Shown here: positions 37,627 through 57,724 of the stretch, piece by piece
Layout of the letters: every line of letters begins with the position of its first letter
How positions within the stretch are numbered: the first letter of the stretch is position 1
Source: Brugia malayi
Taxonomy: Eukaryota > Nematoda > Chromadorea > Rhabditida > Onchocercidae
Assembly (NCBI RefSeq): GCF_000002995.4
Contig: NW_025062477.1
Coordinates: forward strand, 12,754,696 to 12,818,695
Length of the DNA stretch: 64,000 nucleotides
Direction of reading: 5' to 3'
Translations under genes and position numbers: made by a program
The notes under the pieces: generated by a model
Databases searched by the model: none
What the model saw: the letters and a program-made list of their open reading frames with translations, nothing else
Told to the model about the DNA's origin: nothing

Positions 37627-39798
37627 TTAAACAAATTCAATAAGTGGCTCTAGAACTGGTTGAAATTTCTTTGTTACTGAAGACTTCCTTCGAGAAATAC
37701 GCGATTTTCGATTGGATATTAGCGAAGTACATAATCCGGTTGAGCTTCCGCTCGCTTCTTCAGCAACCGTATCAGTGATGCATTTAGCGCTTCCGGTGGT
37801 AATTGTCGCTGATCGATAAGTATTACTGTCTTGTTCATTGGTGAATTCATTATTGTTTCCATTAAGTAAAGACTGCTGTTGTAATGTTTCATTAAATTTT
37901 GACCCTTCCGTAATGCTTAACATATTAGCTTGCTGAAGTTGTAGATTCCTTTTACAACGTAAAAGATATTTCCGATAAACATCCGGCACCAAAATGGCTG
38001 GATTATTTTGATCTCGTACAATTTTTACCGAACTCATACGTTGCTTAACATCCTAAAAAAGTATTAATAGTAATAAATAAAGATTTAAAATTTCCAATTT
38101 TTCTTTTCTAATTTTTTTTTTTTTTTTTTTTTCAAAAAAACATTTAGTGTGATGTATTACCTGTTCAAATGAGATGAGCTGTCGCCAAAAACCAATATTT
38201 GGTTCCACTTTTGGTCGTACGGAAGCCAAATGCATGTAAGCATCACGCAATGTTTTAAATTTATATTTGGTAAGAAAAGCAAGGCAAATTGTTGCGCAAC
38301 GTGATACGCCTTGTACCGAATGAATGAGAACTTTACCACCTCTGGCTATCACTTTTAGCATCTCAAAAAATTATGACATTTTTATATGCTGCCTAGTTGA
38401 TGATTTTCATTTTTAATAATAAATGCTTGGGAAAATGCACAAAAAAATCCATTCATTTTCAACAATTTGAACTTCATATAAAATTTAGAATTGAATTTCT
38501 TAAAGGGAAGAAAAAAATTCTAAGTTCTGAAAATTCTTAGCAGTAATATATTAATAGCAAACCTTATCACATACAAAATCCAGATATGACAGAGCCCATG
38601 ATTCTTGAGTATCTTCCAACCAAAGTTTGATTCTTGGCAATGTACCTAATGAAGCTGAATTTGGCACCTATAAAACAGCAAAATGTTTTCATCAATATCT
38701 CAATTTTATTCACTCATCTTTTTTAAGAGGAAAAATTCTTAATTCGTCCACCAAAGGTTGGGAGATGTTAGGTTTCCATACTGTTCAACCTCCACGTGAT
38801 AAAATGAGCCTAGAAGGATAGGTGACCGGTAAACCAAACCCACAAAACAATTTGTTCCAATTTTCATTCAGTGTTTAGTTTTTTTTTTTTTTTTTTTTTT
38901 CTTTTTTCTTTTAAAAAAAAAAAAGATAAAAAAGCGAATTAAAAAAACCCTTTGGCCATGTGTAATTGTTCCTGTTTGAAAGTTGAATACTGGTACCATA
39001 AAATCAGGAACAAGAGGTGTGTTTCCATGAAATCAATCGTGTGGTACTCCTATTCGCAGAAGTAGCCATTATCAGGTGGGGGAAAGGCTCGTACGTGGAG
39101 AAATATACCACTGTAACCATTATCCTAATCAATTTATTAAATGAATTGAAACCAAAAAAGGAAAAGAAAGAGAGAGAGGGAGAGAGAGAGGGAGAGAAGG
39201 AGGGAGACAATCATAGTGAACAAGTCATTTTTTTTTTTTTTTCATTGTAAACCATATTAAGGGCAAAAAAGTAAGTGAAAAAAAAGCGAAAAAGTTAAAG
39301 TATACAAAAAAATTTTTTCTTTAGTCCAAATTTAAAAAAAAAAAAAAAAAAAATAAAATCAAACTTTGTTTGATTCATTTTCCATAATGTTTTCCCATGC
39401 GAAAACATAAAATAAACAAAGAAATTCTGAAAAGTTACCGCAGTATGGCTATTAAAAATTTCTTTCCTTTTTTCTTTTCATCTTATAATATTCCAAACTA
39501 AAAAAAAAAAAAAGAAATTTGTTTTTTTTTTTTTTTGGAAATCTAGATTTTGACAAATATGCCAATTTTAAATTATTGGAAATCCTTCCCCATACGTTTT
39601 TTTCTGTTTCCTTTTGCCATATCTTACCTCACTGGTAGCATTGACGATCATCGTAATGTTGTATTCCTGAATTGTTGATGCTTTCAGGGCGCAAACACCG
39701 CTGATATACAAACCCGGCAGAACTTCCGAAATTCCCGCATGATTGACGTTCAGGACACGGTAATATACTAAACGTCTGGATGATTCATTAGCGGCCAT
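37627..39798 (-). CDS. Dual-specificity phosphatase family, predicted pseudophosphatase
   Basis: Exons 39798-39628, 38667-38563, 38361-38161, 38052-37627 (171+105+201+426 nt, 300 aa). The N-terminal part follows the atypical DUSP fold: ISEVLPGLYISGVCALKAST, then ITMIVNAT and the WLEDT segment keeping the general-acid Asp (D76). The signature loop reads VLIHSVQGVSRCATICLAFL: the catalytic Cys of HCxxGxxR is Ser107, while H106, G110 and R113 remain. It continues ASVRPKVEPNIGFWRQLISF, as in the DUSP14/18/21 group. The C-terminal 140 residues are Asn/Gln/Ser-rich with a basic stretch (RKSRISRRKSSVTKK). The Ser codon is TCG, at least two changes from TGT/TGC, so a single read error is unlikely. 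It may bind phosphoproteins without hydrolysis, as STYX-type proteins do (inference). Confidence 0.85.
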
Positions 39799-39851
39799 AA
39801 TTTTTCGTTTTAAGGGAACGAATATAATTTAGTACGTCTCAATGTTTCCTG
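39799..39851 (-). promoter_or_regulatory. Candidate trans-splice acceptor, phosphatase-like gene
   Basis: AAATTTCAG on the minus strand lies about 50 nt before the ATG, with no upstream exon apparent. Confidence 0.35.
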
Positions 39852-42800
39852 AAATTTTTGAAATATAAATAAATTTGATTTATTCCTATTTTTAGCAACT
39901 TATGTGACACGTAGATACGCATATATATACGTGGAACTTTGAAACAAAAAGCAGAAAACGAAAGACAAGTGATTTTGCAGAATGACAAGGAATGAGTATG
40001 AGAGTGAGTGATATGTACTACGGGTTGTCCTTTTGGGTACATTCCGCAAGATGTGACAGAGAAAGATTAGAGCCGCCCGTTCGGGGACACTTCACTAGTT
40101 GTCGCCCATTTGGGGACATCTCATGGTGGACACGCCTTCAACGAGCTATTATTGAGTATTGTTGGCATAACTAAAAGCAATAACAATTATGACCATCACT
40201 GCAGAATGCACACTTAAGATGCGATGTGAAGTAATGTCGTACAGAGGGAGAGAGAGAGAGAGAGAGGGAGAGAGAGAGACAGGAAAGAGAAAAGAGGAAG
40301 TTATTATTACTATTGAAATCATCGCTCAAATTTCCTCTTATTCCTCCAAATAATAATGCAAAGGAAAGGAGGGAATTTGATGAAGTTGACAAATGATAAA
40401 AAGTGTGACGTGTGATAATAATGCTGATAACTGATGACTGATAATATCAGCAGCTGATAAACGATATCAGTAACTATCAGGTATCATATTGGTGATATTT
40501 GAAAAAAACGAAGATTTGTTCATTCTTTCTAAAATTTGCAAGCCATTTTCTTATGTAAGACAAAATCGACAAAAGGCTCACACAAAGGTAAATTATTCAA
40601 AAAGGTATTTGATTAAATATAAAATTATTCCTTCCCTCAATAAAAATTTTATGTTAGATTCATAGTCCTATCAAAATTATAATACTTATTTTAATGAATT
40701 TAAAAACTAAAAATAAAAAATAAAAGGACCACATTTACATTTATGTATGTATGTATGCATACATATATACACTACATATATGCAAATTTGTGTGTGTGTG
40801 TGTATGTGTGTTATGTATGTGTATGTATTATTATGTCCGTATGCGTATGTGTATGTCTGCATATGTGCATGTGAGTATGTATGCATATGTGTATGTATGT
40901 ATGCATGTGTGTATGTATGTATGTGTGCGTGTGTGTGTATGTGTATGTTTCCTGCAATTTTGAAAAAGATTGAATCTGTTAGTAAACAGAGAAGTAATAA
41001 AAGCAATAAAAAATTGAAAAGTGCTTTCCATTATATTTTAGCAGGAAGTAATCAGAGTTCATCAAGAAATTTAGAAAAAAAAAAAGTGCAATTTGAAATG
41101 ATCCATTAAATGAAACCATTAGTTTTTTGATTTTCAAATCTTTTCAAAATTCTTTTTACATTCCAAATCAAAAATCAGAATTTTTTTTTCAATTTGTTTA
41201 AGATGAAAACCATATATATACATATGATAAACAAATGAAAAATTGATAATTGTATTAGAAATGAGAAAAAAGTAGGCCAATAAGCTAATAAGATGGATGA
41301 TAATATTTAATGAACGAATTTGTTTAAAGAAAGGAATAAAAGTGACATCACTAGAACTGAACGAGAAATTATTTTTAACATTCAGATTTCAATGTTTATT
41401 CTTTTTCTTTTTTTTTTTCGCTAAAACAAAAACAAATAGAAAGGTAAAATCCAGAAGAAAAAAAAATTCTTTTTTAAATAATAACAAATGACTTTAGTTT
41501 TAGTAAGTATATAAGAAAAACAATGGTAACAAACAAAAATAATAATTTAGAATATTTTGCAAAAAAAAAAAAATCGAGAAAAAATTTGTATGATAAAGGA
41601 GTAATTAAAATTATTAACTCCGAACTGTAAGAAAGGAAAGAATTTTTTTTTTTCTATTTTTGAATTATTTCAATTGATCGATTATCGATTATATTTACAC
41701 TATAATAGTTAACGAACGAACGATCGATCGATTGATTGATTGATTGAATTCAGTGGACTACGCTGACCACTGACCGTTTAGTTTAGTGGAATAATCTCAT
41801 TTCAATAACTAATTTCACAACCACTTCTACAACTATTTCTCCCAATACTAATAGTTTCTATCCTTCGTTGCCCACTTTCTTTCCCGCTGCTTTCCCAACA
41901 TTTCCCCGTCCCACCCCATCTCACTCCCCGCGATCTCTTATTAATGGGATGCACTAATATGCAAAATTTTCTCTCCTTTTTTATTACTCAATTTTTTTCA
42001 ACAATTTTTTAAATTGCAAATTATGAAAAGAAAAATAAATGTAAGAAAAATCCAATAAATATTAATGAATAAAAATTCCACAAATTTACAAAAATTTATG
42101 CGAGAAAAAAAATCGTTTTTTGTGAATTTTTTGTGAATCAATTGGAAAAAATTTTTAACTACTCTTTTTATTTTTCCGCCAAGAGAAAAAAAAAAAAAAA
42201 AAACGCAAAAAAAAATTTTTGTTTTATGATTTGTGCACAAAATTTACAAAACTAAGATACAATTTGAAAATGGCTCAAATATGAAATATAAATTTCGTTT
42301 TTCTTTTTGACAACAGCTTTACAATGATTATAAATTGAGATGAAAGAATAGTAAGAGTTAAAATAGAGACAGAAATAGTTTTATATTTAAAGACGGTGAA
42401 AATATGCTTGAAAACCCCGCGATATATCAAAAAATTTTCATGGCACTTACTTTTTCAGGTAAAGTACATCTATTTATGCCTGTAAATTCTACGATATATT
42501 TACGTCTACGGGCAAAACTGGAAACTTTCCGGAAGAATTGAATACAATGGTCGAAGAAAAAGTAAAAAAGACATATTTTACTCATAAACATACATTTTTT
42601 TTTTTTTCTTTTTGGATAATTAAAAAATGGAAAAAAGGGACAAAAGTAATAATTATGGGTAATTTACTACTGCATTATTTGTAATTCAATTATTTCCAAC
42701 AGATATAATAATTTTGTGGAAAAATTTAATTTCGAAGTTTGGAAAGATAAAAAAAAAAGATAATTATGAATTGAAGTGATGAGAAAAATGTGATTCGATA

Positions 42801-44222
42801 ATAATTCTATGATATATTAAAAATGAATTCAACCGGAAAAAGCCGGAAAATGTTATTAAAGGCAAATGAATCGAATTGAGAATTTTTGAGAAAGATTAAA
42901 TAATAAAAACAGTCGCAATTTATAAAATTTAAAAATCTGTTATTTTAGAAAATGATTTAAATACGGATACTAGAGAAAATCTAAATTCCTCGATATTAAA
43001 TAAGATTTCATTACCGTTCTTACTACCTTAATTAATTAAATAATTTTTCTTATTATTACCTTTATTAATTATTATTATTGGCTGGCTAGGAAAAAATTTC
43101 ACTAAGAAATTTTATTTCTTTTTTTAGCAGTAGCAATATGTATATACGATGACAAATATTATTATTATTATTATTATCATACAATTCCTGAATAAACTAT
43201 GAATTAGTCAAAAATGCAGAAAAAATTAATAATCGAAATATTTTTTTGTTTTTTTTTTTTTTTTTTTTTTTCAGATATTTTGATAAAAAGAAAAAAATAA
43301 ATAAATAGGAAATTATGAAAAAAGAGAAAACCGTTTGATAAGAATGAAATAAAATAAAATGAATCAAATGTAACTTTAACAGAAAGTTTTCCCTAATTGA
43401 TTGAACAATAAAAGTGTGAAGGAGAGAAAGACAGAGAGAGACAGGGAAGGAAAGAGAGAGAGAGAGAGAGGGGGAGGGAAAGATGAAAGAAAAAAGGTAA
43501 AATTGAACAAATCTGATGTATTTGTGCATGTGAAATTCATACATTTTTTAGCAATAAAATGCAAAAAATTAAATGAAGAGAAACGATTCAAATTTTCTTT
43601 TATTTTATCATTTCTCTCTTTTTTTGCAGACTGACAATGATTTTTTCAATTTTTTAAATAATACGAAAACAAGAGGACAAAAAGAAAAAAAAAACAATGA
43701 GATGAAGACAAATAAAACTTTTTTCAAATAAATGAAATTTTTGTTTTTTTTTTTTTTTTTTTCTCTGAAAGAGGAATGAATTTAATTAAAAACAAATGTG
43801 ATAGAATGGATGAAAACTGAAATAATGTGCAAAATAATGTTCAAAAAAAAAAAAAAAAAAGGAGAATAAAAGGAAATTCTCTTTTTTCAATTCGACAATG
43901 TATGATATTGGTTTTAAAAGAGTATAAATCTGCCATTTTAAAATAATATTTTTGATACATATTAACATAATTGAATTAATGCTTAATTTTCATCACTCAT
44001 TGGTATCTTCAAAAATCCTTTGAAATTTACTAAACAACTTTACAATAGTTCAATTAGTCGTAAAATAATAGATAGCAATAAAGTTTAAAGCAGTAAATTT
44101 TCAAAGGATGCTAAAAAGTTTATCAAAGTCTTTTATGGAACGAAAAATAGTGAAAAAAAACTAAGACAAATGTTTAAAAATAAAATGAGTCACTCAAATA
44201 AAAATAAGAGAAGGTTTATTTT

Positions 44223-44260
<38 letters not shown>

Positions 44261-46320
44261 CCAATTATGATTCATTCGCAACAAATAAATTTATGAAATA
44301 TTACAAAAATTATTTTACATTTTAAATCAATAATTTGAGAAATTTTTTTAAACAGACAAATACAAAAGAGCAAAACGTATGCGAAATAACAAAAGAGAAA
44401 AAGAAAAGTTAACCAAACATTGCCAAATAAATTAAAAAGACTAGAAATCGTACTAAAAGTCTCAAACATTTCTATCAAAAATAATCAGTGCTATCAGTGC
44501 ATTCATAACAATGAAAACAAACTTTTATTCATAAATTTAATTTTTATGCAAATTTCACTATGGCAATGACTCTATTGTGTGATTTAGATAATGAAATTGA
44601 ATTTCAATCCAAATTTAAATATTAAATTTTGTAATTTAGATTAGAACTACATTCAATATATAATTAAATTGGATGTTTAGTAAAAATAACTTCTCTTTGT
44701 TTCTTTTTTTGTTAAAAAGTTTCAAAATTAAATTGGCAAAAATATGGTTAATCGCTTATTAGCAATAGCATTAATTTAATTAAACAATTATAGCACTTTT
44801 GAAATTTTCATCTCCAACCAAATATAATTAATTGTATCTCCACCAAATTTTTAGTCAGTGATAATGAAGGGATAATTTTGCAACTTTTTTCTTCTTCTTT
44901 GAATTATGATTCATTTTTTATGTTAAATTCAATTTCAGCAAAAGTTTCAAATGGAACTTCCTGTAAGCTTTCCCTCTACATTATTCTCTTTTTGTTGTTT
45001 ACTGTAACGAAATATCTTACTTACTTCATTTACTTACTTACTTTACTTACTATTTACTCCCTTACTTTTTCCTTTTGTCTTTCAAATAAAAACTTCCATA
45101 CTTAAAAAAAATATGAAAGAAACGAAGGAAAACAGTAAATAAAATGAGCGATTAGATGAACCAACGGAAAAACAATTGAAAAAATATTTGCCACCCACTT
45201 TTCCCTCTTTTTCTTTTCCCTCATTTCTCTGTCTCTCGCCCTTTTTCTCTTTTATCACCTTTTTTCCCTCTTTGTTCCTTTTTATATTGTGCTTAAAAAC
45301 AAAACAAAATAAGGAGGACATTTTCAAAACTCTCCTTCTCACCTCTCTCTCTCTCTCTCTCTTTCTTTCTCTCACTCTCTTTAAAGATGAATTGAATAGG
45401 ACATATCTAATCAATAGTTTGTCACAACAACAATCTTAACAGAATGTGAAGAAGAGAGAAAAAGGAAAGAGAAGAGAGGTAAGAAGAGAATTTTAGTTGT
45501 ACTTTCTTTCTTTCCCCCTCTCTCTCCCACTCTTTCCATCCTTTCCTCTTTGTCTCTCCCTGGAAAGAGATAATAGAAATATTTTGTTCAATTTGTCGTC
45601 ACCGACCGCAATACGATGAACGAATGCCCTTGCTGATAGAATTATTGATGTAAACATGTCATGAACAAAGGTACAGAGAGAGGGAGAGAGAGAGGAGACA
45701 AAGATGAATGATGTGAAATGTGAAGGTATTTTGAGAGGGACTGTGTCATCTGTCACCTGTCGATGAGATGCAAAATGATACGTTGAGGGGAAGAAATTTA
45801 GCATATATAAATTCTTTGTTGAATTACTGTATATGAAGACAGGGAGAAGAAAATTAGTAGTAAATAATTGGAAACATAGATTAACTAATAAGATATTATA
45901 TTATTTACTTAGCATAATTATTTTTCTTACAAATACAATTACTTCTTAACATACTACTCATTGTCTTATTGTTTATTGTTTAGCCAACGAATTATTTAAT
46001 TCTTTTTTATTCGTTTCCTTTTGAGCACTTAATTTGACTATAATTATTAAATAAAAAATTAATATTTTTTTTGTTAGTTGACAGATAAGTATAAACTATA
46101 ATAATTTTCCTTTATTAAACCATCATTTAAACTATCATTATCTATCATTATCTTGCTATTCTTAATTATTATAATCCATTTCAAAGTAGCATTCATTAAG
46201 TTATCGTTATAATGAAAGTTGGTTGCTTTATTATAAAAATAAACGAAGCCTAATGATACGATGAAAATTAAATCAATTTCGTTTAGAAAATAATCTGCGA
46301 GAAATATTATCAATATTACC

Positions 46321-46354
<34 letters not shown>

Positions 46355-46666
46355 GTATAACAGTAATAATAATAAATATGAAAAATGAAAAGTAATCATA
46401 TTGATAACAGAAATCTTTCGAAAAATTTGATACAATTTTGTAAAAATTTTGAGAGTGGGCAATCATACTTTTATCTTTTGTACATAATTTTAAGTTTTTA
46501 TTTGGAAAAGCACATTTTTCACCGGTAATGTTTAACCTGTGGGTAAAATCTGTGGGTAAGCGTTCCAATATACTTTTTATAGTTTTTTACTAATATTTTT
46601 TATTGAATATGTTAGTTACAAATTAATTTATTCTCTTCCTTTACTTCTTCATTTTTTTTTCCCTCT

Positions 46667-46703
<37 letters not shown>

Positions 46704-49429
46704 CAAATATGTTTTGATGATTTGAAAAATTGAATCATTAAAATGGTGAACTAAGTTAAACGAATTATTTGCTGCAGCATGCAAGAAATTTCAGAATTTA
46801 AACAATTCGGATTAGGTGACATTATCAGTATGTACCTGTGATACGAACCTTTTAAAACATTGGTATTTATGAACATTTATGGGAGTTACCCGGTAAGCAA
46901 TGCGATATACCCGCAATATAATAAATTTGAAAATATAAATATTCACTAGCATTTATGAATAATCAATTTGATGGATGTATCTAGAACTAACGAATTGGAT
47001 TAATGATTAAAATAACCACAAATTACTGAAAGTTGCTGAAATTACAGCATTTAAGGAAAATGAATCAAAGGTGATGGTAATTAATTTGTAATTTACAATA
47101 AATGGTCATCGCGGAATGCCATAAGAAAATTCGTAAGAGGAAATTTAACCAAGTATTTAATGTAATGTAATATGATAATTAATGTACATTAAAGTGATAA
47201 CATATTATATATGTGATAAAAATTCGTTTTTATCAATAATTTGCAATAATTGAAATAATAAGTTGTAGTACCAATTTTATGAACGATTTGGAATATTTTC
47301 GTTATGAATAAAAAATATTTAAAAGGATTTCTTGAAAAATACTTATATAACTAAATGATTAAAAAATTTGAAAGGAAATGGAGAAATAGGAATACAAATT
47401 TTCTGCATGATTAGTAAGATAAACAGTTATTGTATTACGAGAAAATAAAAGGAAAAATGAGAGAAAATACATCCGTTAATGTTTAACGTGGAACATTCCT
47501 GATCAGGAAAAATTTTCCATTATTTTAATTGAAATGACTTATTGATGACTAACTGACATCAAGAATTGACTATATCAATACGACCTAATCAGTGACTTTC
47601 CGACTCATTTGCAATCATAACAGTTAGGCATTTAAATATTGTGTAGAAAGATATTTAAATGATAGACAGTAAATTTTGAAAAATAATGGAAAAACAATTA
47701 TAACTAAATGGTCAAAATCCAAATTCATTTCACTACAATTTTTACTGTTCGCTTTTCAAAAATCATAGCTTATTATGCTTCCATTCAATTCCTGTTTTAT
47801 TTAATTTGAAATTAAATTTTAATTAATTTTAATTAATCAAATCTAATTAACTCCGAATAAATAAATACAAAAAAAAAAAACAAATACATACACGTGTTAT
47901 CTTTTATTATTTTATTACCTATACCTTTGCTAACTTCAATATCAATAATATTGTTATTATCGATATCATAATCATCAATCATCCTTAGCATCATTACCAT
48001 AACTTTTATTACTATTATTATTATGATTATCATAATAATCACAGAAATTTAAATATCATAATAGAATATAGAAAGTAGTCATAAAAATTTATTATTACTA
48101 TTGATAAAATGATGATAAATGAGAAATCATTTCAATACTAAAACAAACAACAATTATTTCATTAAAGAATTATCGTTTTCACAAGTTCTTCCATTTTTTT
48201 TTCCACGTTTTTCTTTTTTTGTGACAGAAAAGTACTTTATTTCACGTTAAACAGTATACGGAAAACGTTTCATACGTTAAACGTGAGCATCCTTTAAACT
48301 TTCATTTTCTTTTTTTTTTTTTCTTTTTTTTCTTGTTCATATTTGAACTCAACAAAAACGATTATAGCCAAAAAAATTACTGGAAGATAGCAGCGATACA
48401 CAAAAGCACAATTGAAAGAACTTTCAATTATTTCCCGGAGAAAATTAAATTTAAAAAAAAAACATTCATTTCTTGTTTTCTTCCCTTTTTTCCATTCTAC
48501 AGGAGAAACAAACTGTTACAAAAGCAATACTAAAATTAAATAAAACTAAAGTAATCATAATATTTGAATAATAAAAATTAGAAAAAAAAGGAAACTTTGA
48601 AACAATGGTTATGAATTGTGAATAGTTGAGGGAATAATAGTTAGCTGAAAGATTTAGCTGCAAATTTTACCGTCTTCTTTTGAAGAAAATTGAATTTTAT
48701 ATAGCCAAGAAATTATTGAAAAACTTTTTTATTTAAAAAAAAAAAATGTCACTTTATGGTAAATACAATTTAGATATTTGTAATTACGAAAAAGTTTTCT
48801 TGGAATCAATAAATTATATGATAAAGTTTGATTTTACAAATCAAATGACAATTCGATATTTGAAATTGGACAAGAATTGGCTAAACCGATTATTATGCTT
48901 CCGATCTGAGAATCATTCAGACTTAATACTTGGCGGGCAAGAATAATTCAAGTTTCATTTTAAATTTGAAAAACTTCAATCTATCAAAATCAAGCAATTC
49001 ATAATAAAATCAATTATAAAAATGTGAAAATAAATTTTAAAACAAACTTTTTTTTTCTTCTTCAGATGTTTAAAATACAAATATTGAAGAAATTTTGTTT
49101 CCCTTCTTTTTTCTTCAAAAATATAAATAAACAATATTATAATAATATGTTGCTCACAGATTAAAAAAAAAAAAAAAACGAATAATCCAGAATTTGAAAA
49201 GCAGAGAATCGATAATTTGGAACTTGAAAAACAACGATAAACAATTAATTAATGCATGTAATGAAAAAAAAAAAAAAAAAATTAGAAATAAAACGAAAAA
49301 CATTTAATACATATAGTGTAAAAATAAAAAAAAAAAAAAAAAAGGAAGAAAAATTGTACTTCAAATTAAAAATAAAAAAAAGGAAAAAGAGATGAAACAG
49401 AATTATTGTTGAATTCTTTCTTTTTTGTT
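39852..49429. other. Intergenic, about 9.6 kb, low-complexity rich
   Basis: No gene could be supported on either strand. It contains GA/CT tracts near 40228-40289, 43419-43492, 45339-45376 and 46663-46699, a C-rich pyrimidine stretch at 41830-41940, a GAACGAACGATCGATCGATT-type run at 41711-41748, (AAT)n at 46321-46352, and numerous A/T homopolymers. The GC-richer part at 40000-40150 may be promoter DNA for the phosphatase-like gene. Confidence 0.5.
40741..40949. repeat. TATG/TG microsatellite
   Basis: About 210 bp of alternating TATG, TG and CATG units. The long open frames here are produced by the repeat. Confidence 0.9.
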
Positions 49430-56325
<6,896 letters not shown>

Positions 56326-57321
56326 TGTTGCGTGTTGAAAGTTTTATTTATTCCAACAACAATTCCTTTCCTTTTCTTTTCGTTAAATCACTTCAAAATA
56401 AAAAAAAAAAAAAAAAGTTGGCACTTAAAGAAATTAATAAATTTTACATACATATCTATCAATGCATATTTAGCAAGAAAGAAAAGAAAGATGATAAGAA
56501 ATTAAATTTAAAAGCAGAAAAAATTTTGTTTAAATTAATTAACTGATCAACTGATCAAAAAACATGTAAGCTTTATCAGATCACTGACTGTTTTTTAATA
56601 TGCTTCTTCTTGCTAGTTTGAAGTAAAATTTGAAAAATGGATAAAATTTCGAGAACATATTTGAATATTTTACAACAAAAATGAAATGGTATATAAAAAA
56701 AAAAAAGATAGAAAATAAAATTTTGCTTTTTTTGAAAAAATTGCTAATAAAAATGTAATGAAAACTTTTAAAATATTACTAAATTTGAGGTGTTACTTGT
56801 GTTATAAGTTTGAATTGCTGAATACATTAAAAATGAGTTTCTTTTACATCTTATTTTTGCATTATTTATAATATAAAGAAATAGAAAAGTAAAGTAAACA
56901 ACTTATTACAGGAGTTGTTGTTTACAGTGCTTACGATATTTATAAAAAAGCATTTTTTATTTTTTCAGCTTTATAATTTTTAAAAGTTTCGAAAAACACG
57001 TGAAATAACTGATTCAAAAGTAAAAATGCCTTAATTATATAAACTTTCAGGTAATTCACAAATGTCCAAGTGATTATTTTGGGTAATAGTGAAACTTTTA
57101 ATTAAACACCATGAAAATCTCAGGTATATTTAACTTTCAATTTAATTGGACAGTTATGAATGTTTGAAAAGGTTAGGATAAATAATGTGGATTAGAATAC
57201 ATTTGTCAAAAAATTTTTCAAAAAAAGGACAATGAAATACTCTTTTAGAGTACTTTTTTTGGTAAATTTTATTTCTAAAATTAAATCCAATTTTCTTTTT
57301 TTTCAATTTACATAGAAATTA

Positions 57322-57326
<5 letters not shown>

Positions 57327-57393
<67 letters not shown>
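57327..57393. repeat. (TA)33 microsatellite
   Basis: Uninterrupted alternating TA for 67 bp. Confidence 0.95.
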
Positions 57394-57395
<2 letters not shown>

Positions 57396-57675
57396 TATTT
57401 TCAGTAAATCTTTTTTTTTTTTTCACAAATAAGAAAAAAAACAGAAACAAAAAAAAGTGAAACTTTAATTTATTTTTCTCTACTTTTAATCAATTGAAAT
57501 TGTCAAATATTTTATTGCAAAAAAAGTTATTATTTCGATCAATGATTATAATTTTTTTCTTTTCATTTTATAACAAAGAATAAAAGGATAAAAAGCAAAC
57601 AAAACAAAATTCCATTTATATCACTCAGTGAGAAATTAAATCGAAAGTAAATCAACTAAAAATTATAAATCAGTC

Positions 57676-57724
57676 TAAGCACTAAGCACTAAGCATTAAG
57701 CATTAAGCATTAAGCATTAAGCAT
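57676..57724. repeat. Seven-copy TAAGCA(C/T) heptamer tandem
   Basis: Two TAAGCAC followed by five TAAGCAT units, exact within each type. Confidence 0.9.

Noticed and set aside
40707..41109. Long frames over the TATG/TG microsatellite
   Set aside because: Simple-repeat artefacts (poly CVCMY and HTHTY).
42402..42460. Short plus-strand frame ending in an AG|GTAAAG donor
   Set aside because: Single candidate exon with no downstream partner or recognisable protein.
57676..57724. Interstitial telomere-like repeat
   Set aside because: The unit is the heptamer TAAGCA(C/T), not the nematode TTAGGC.
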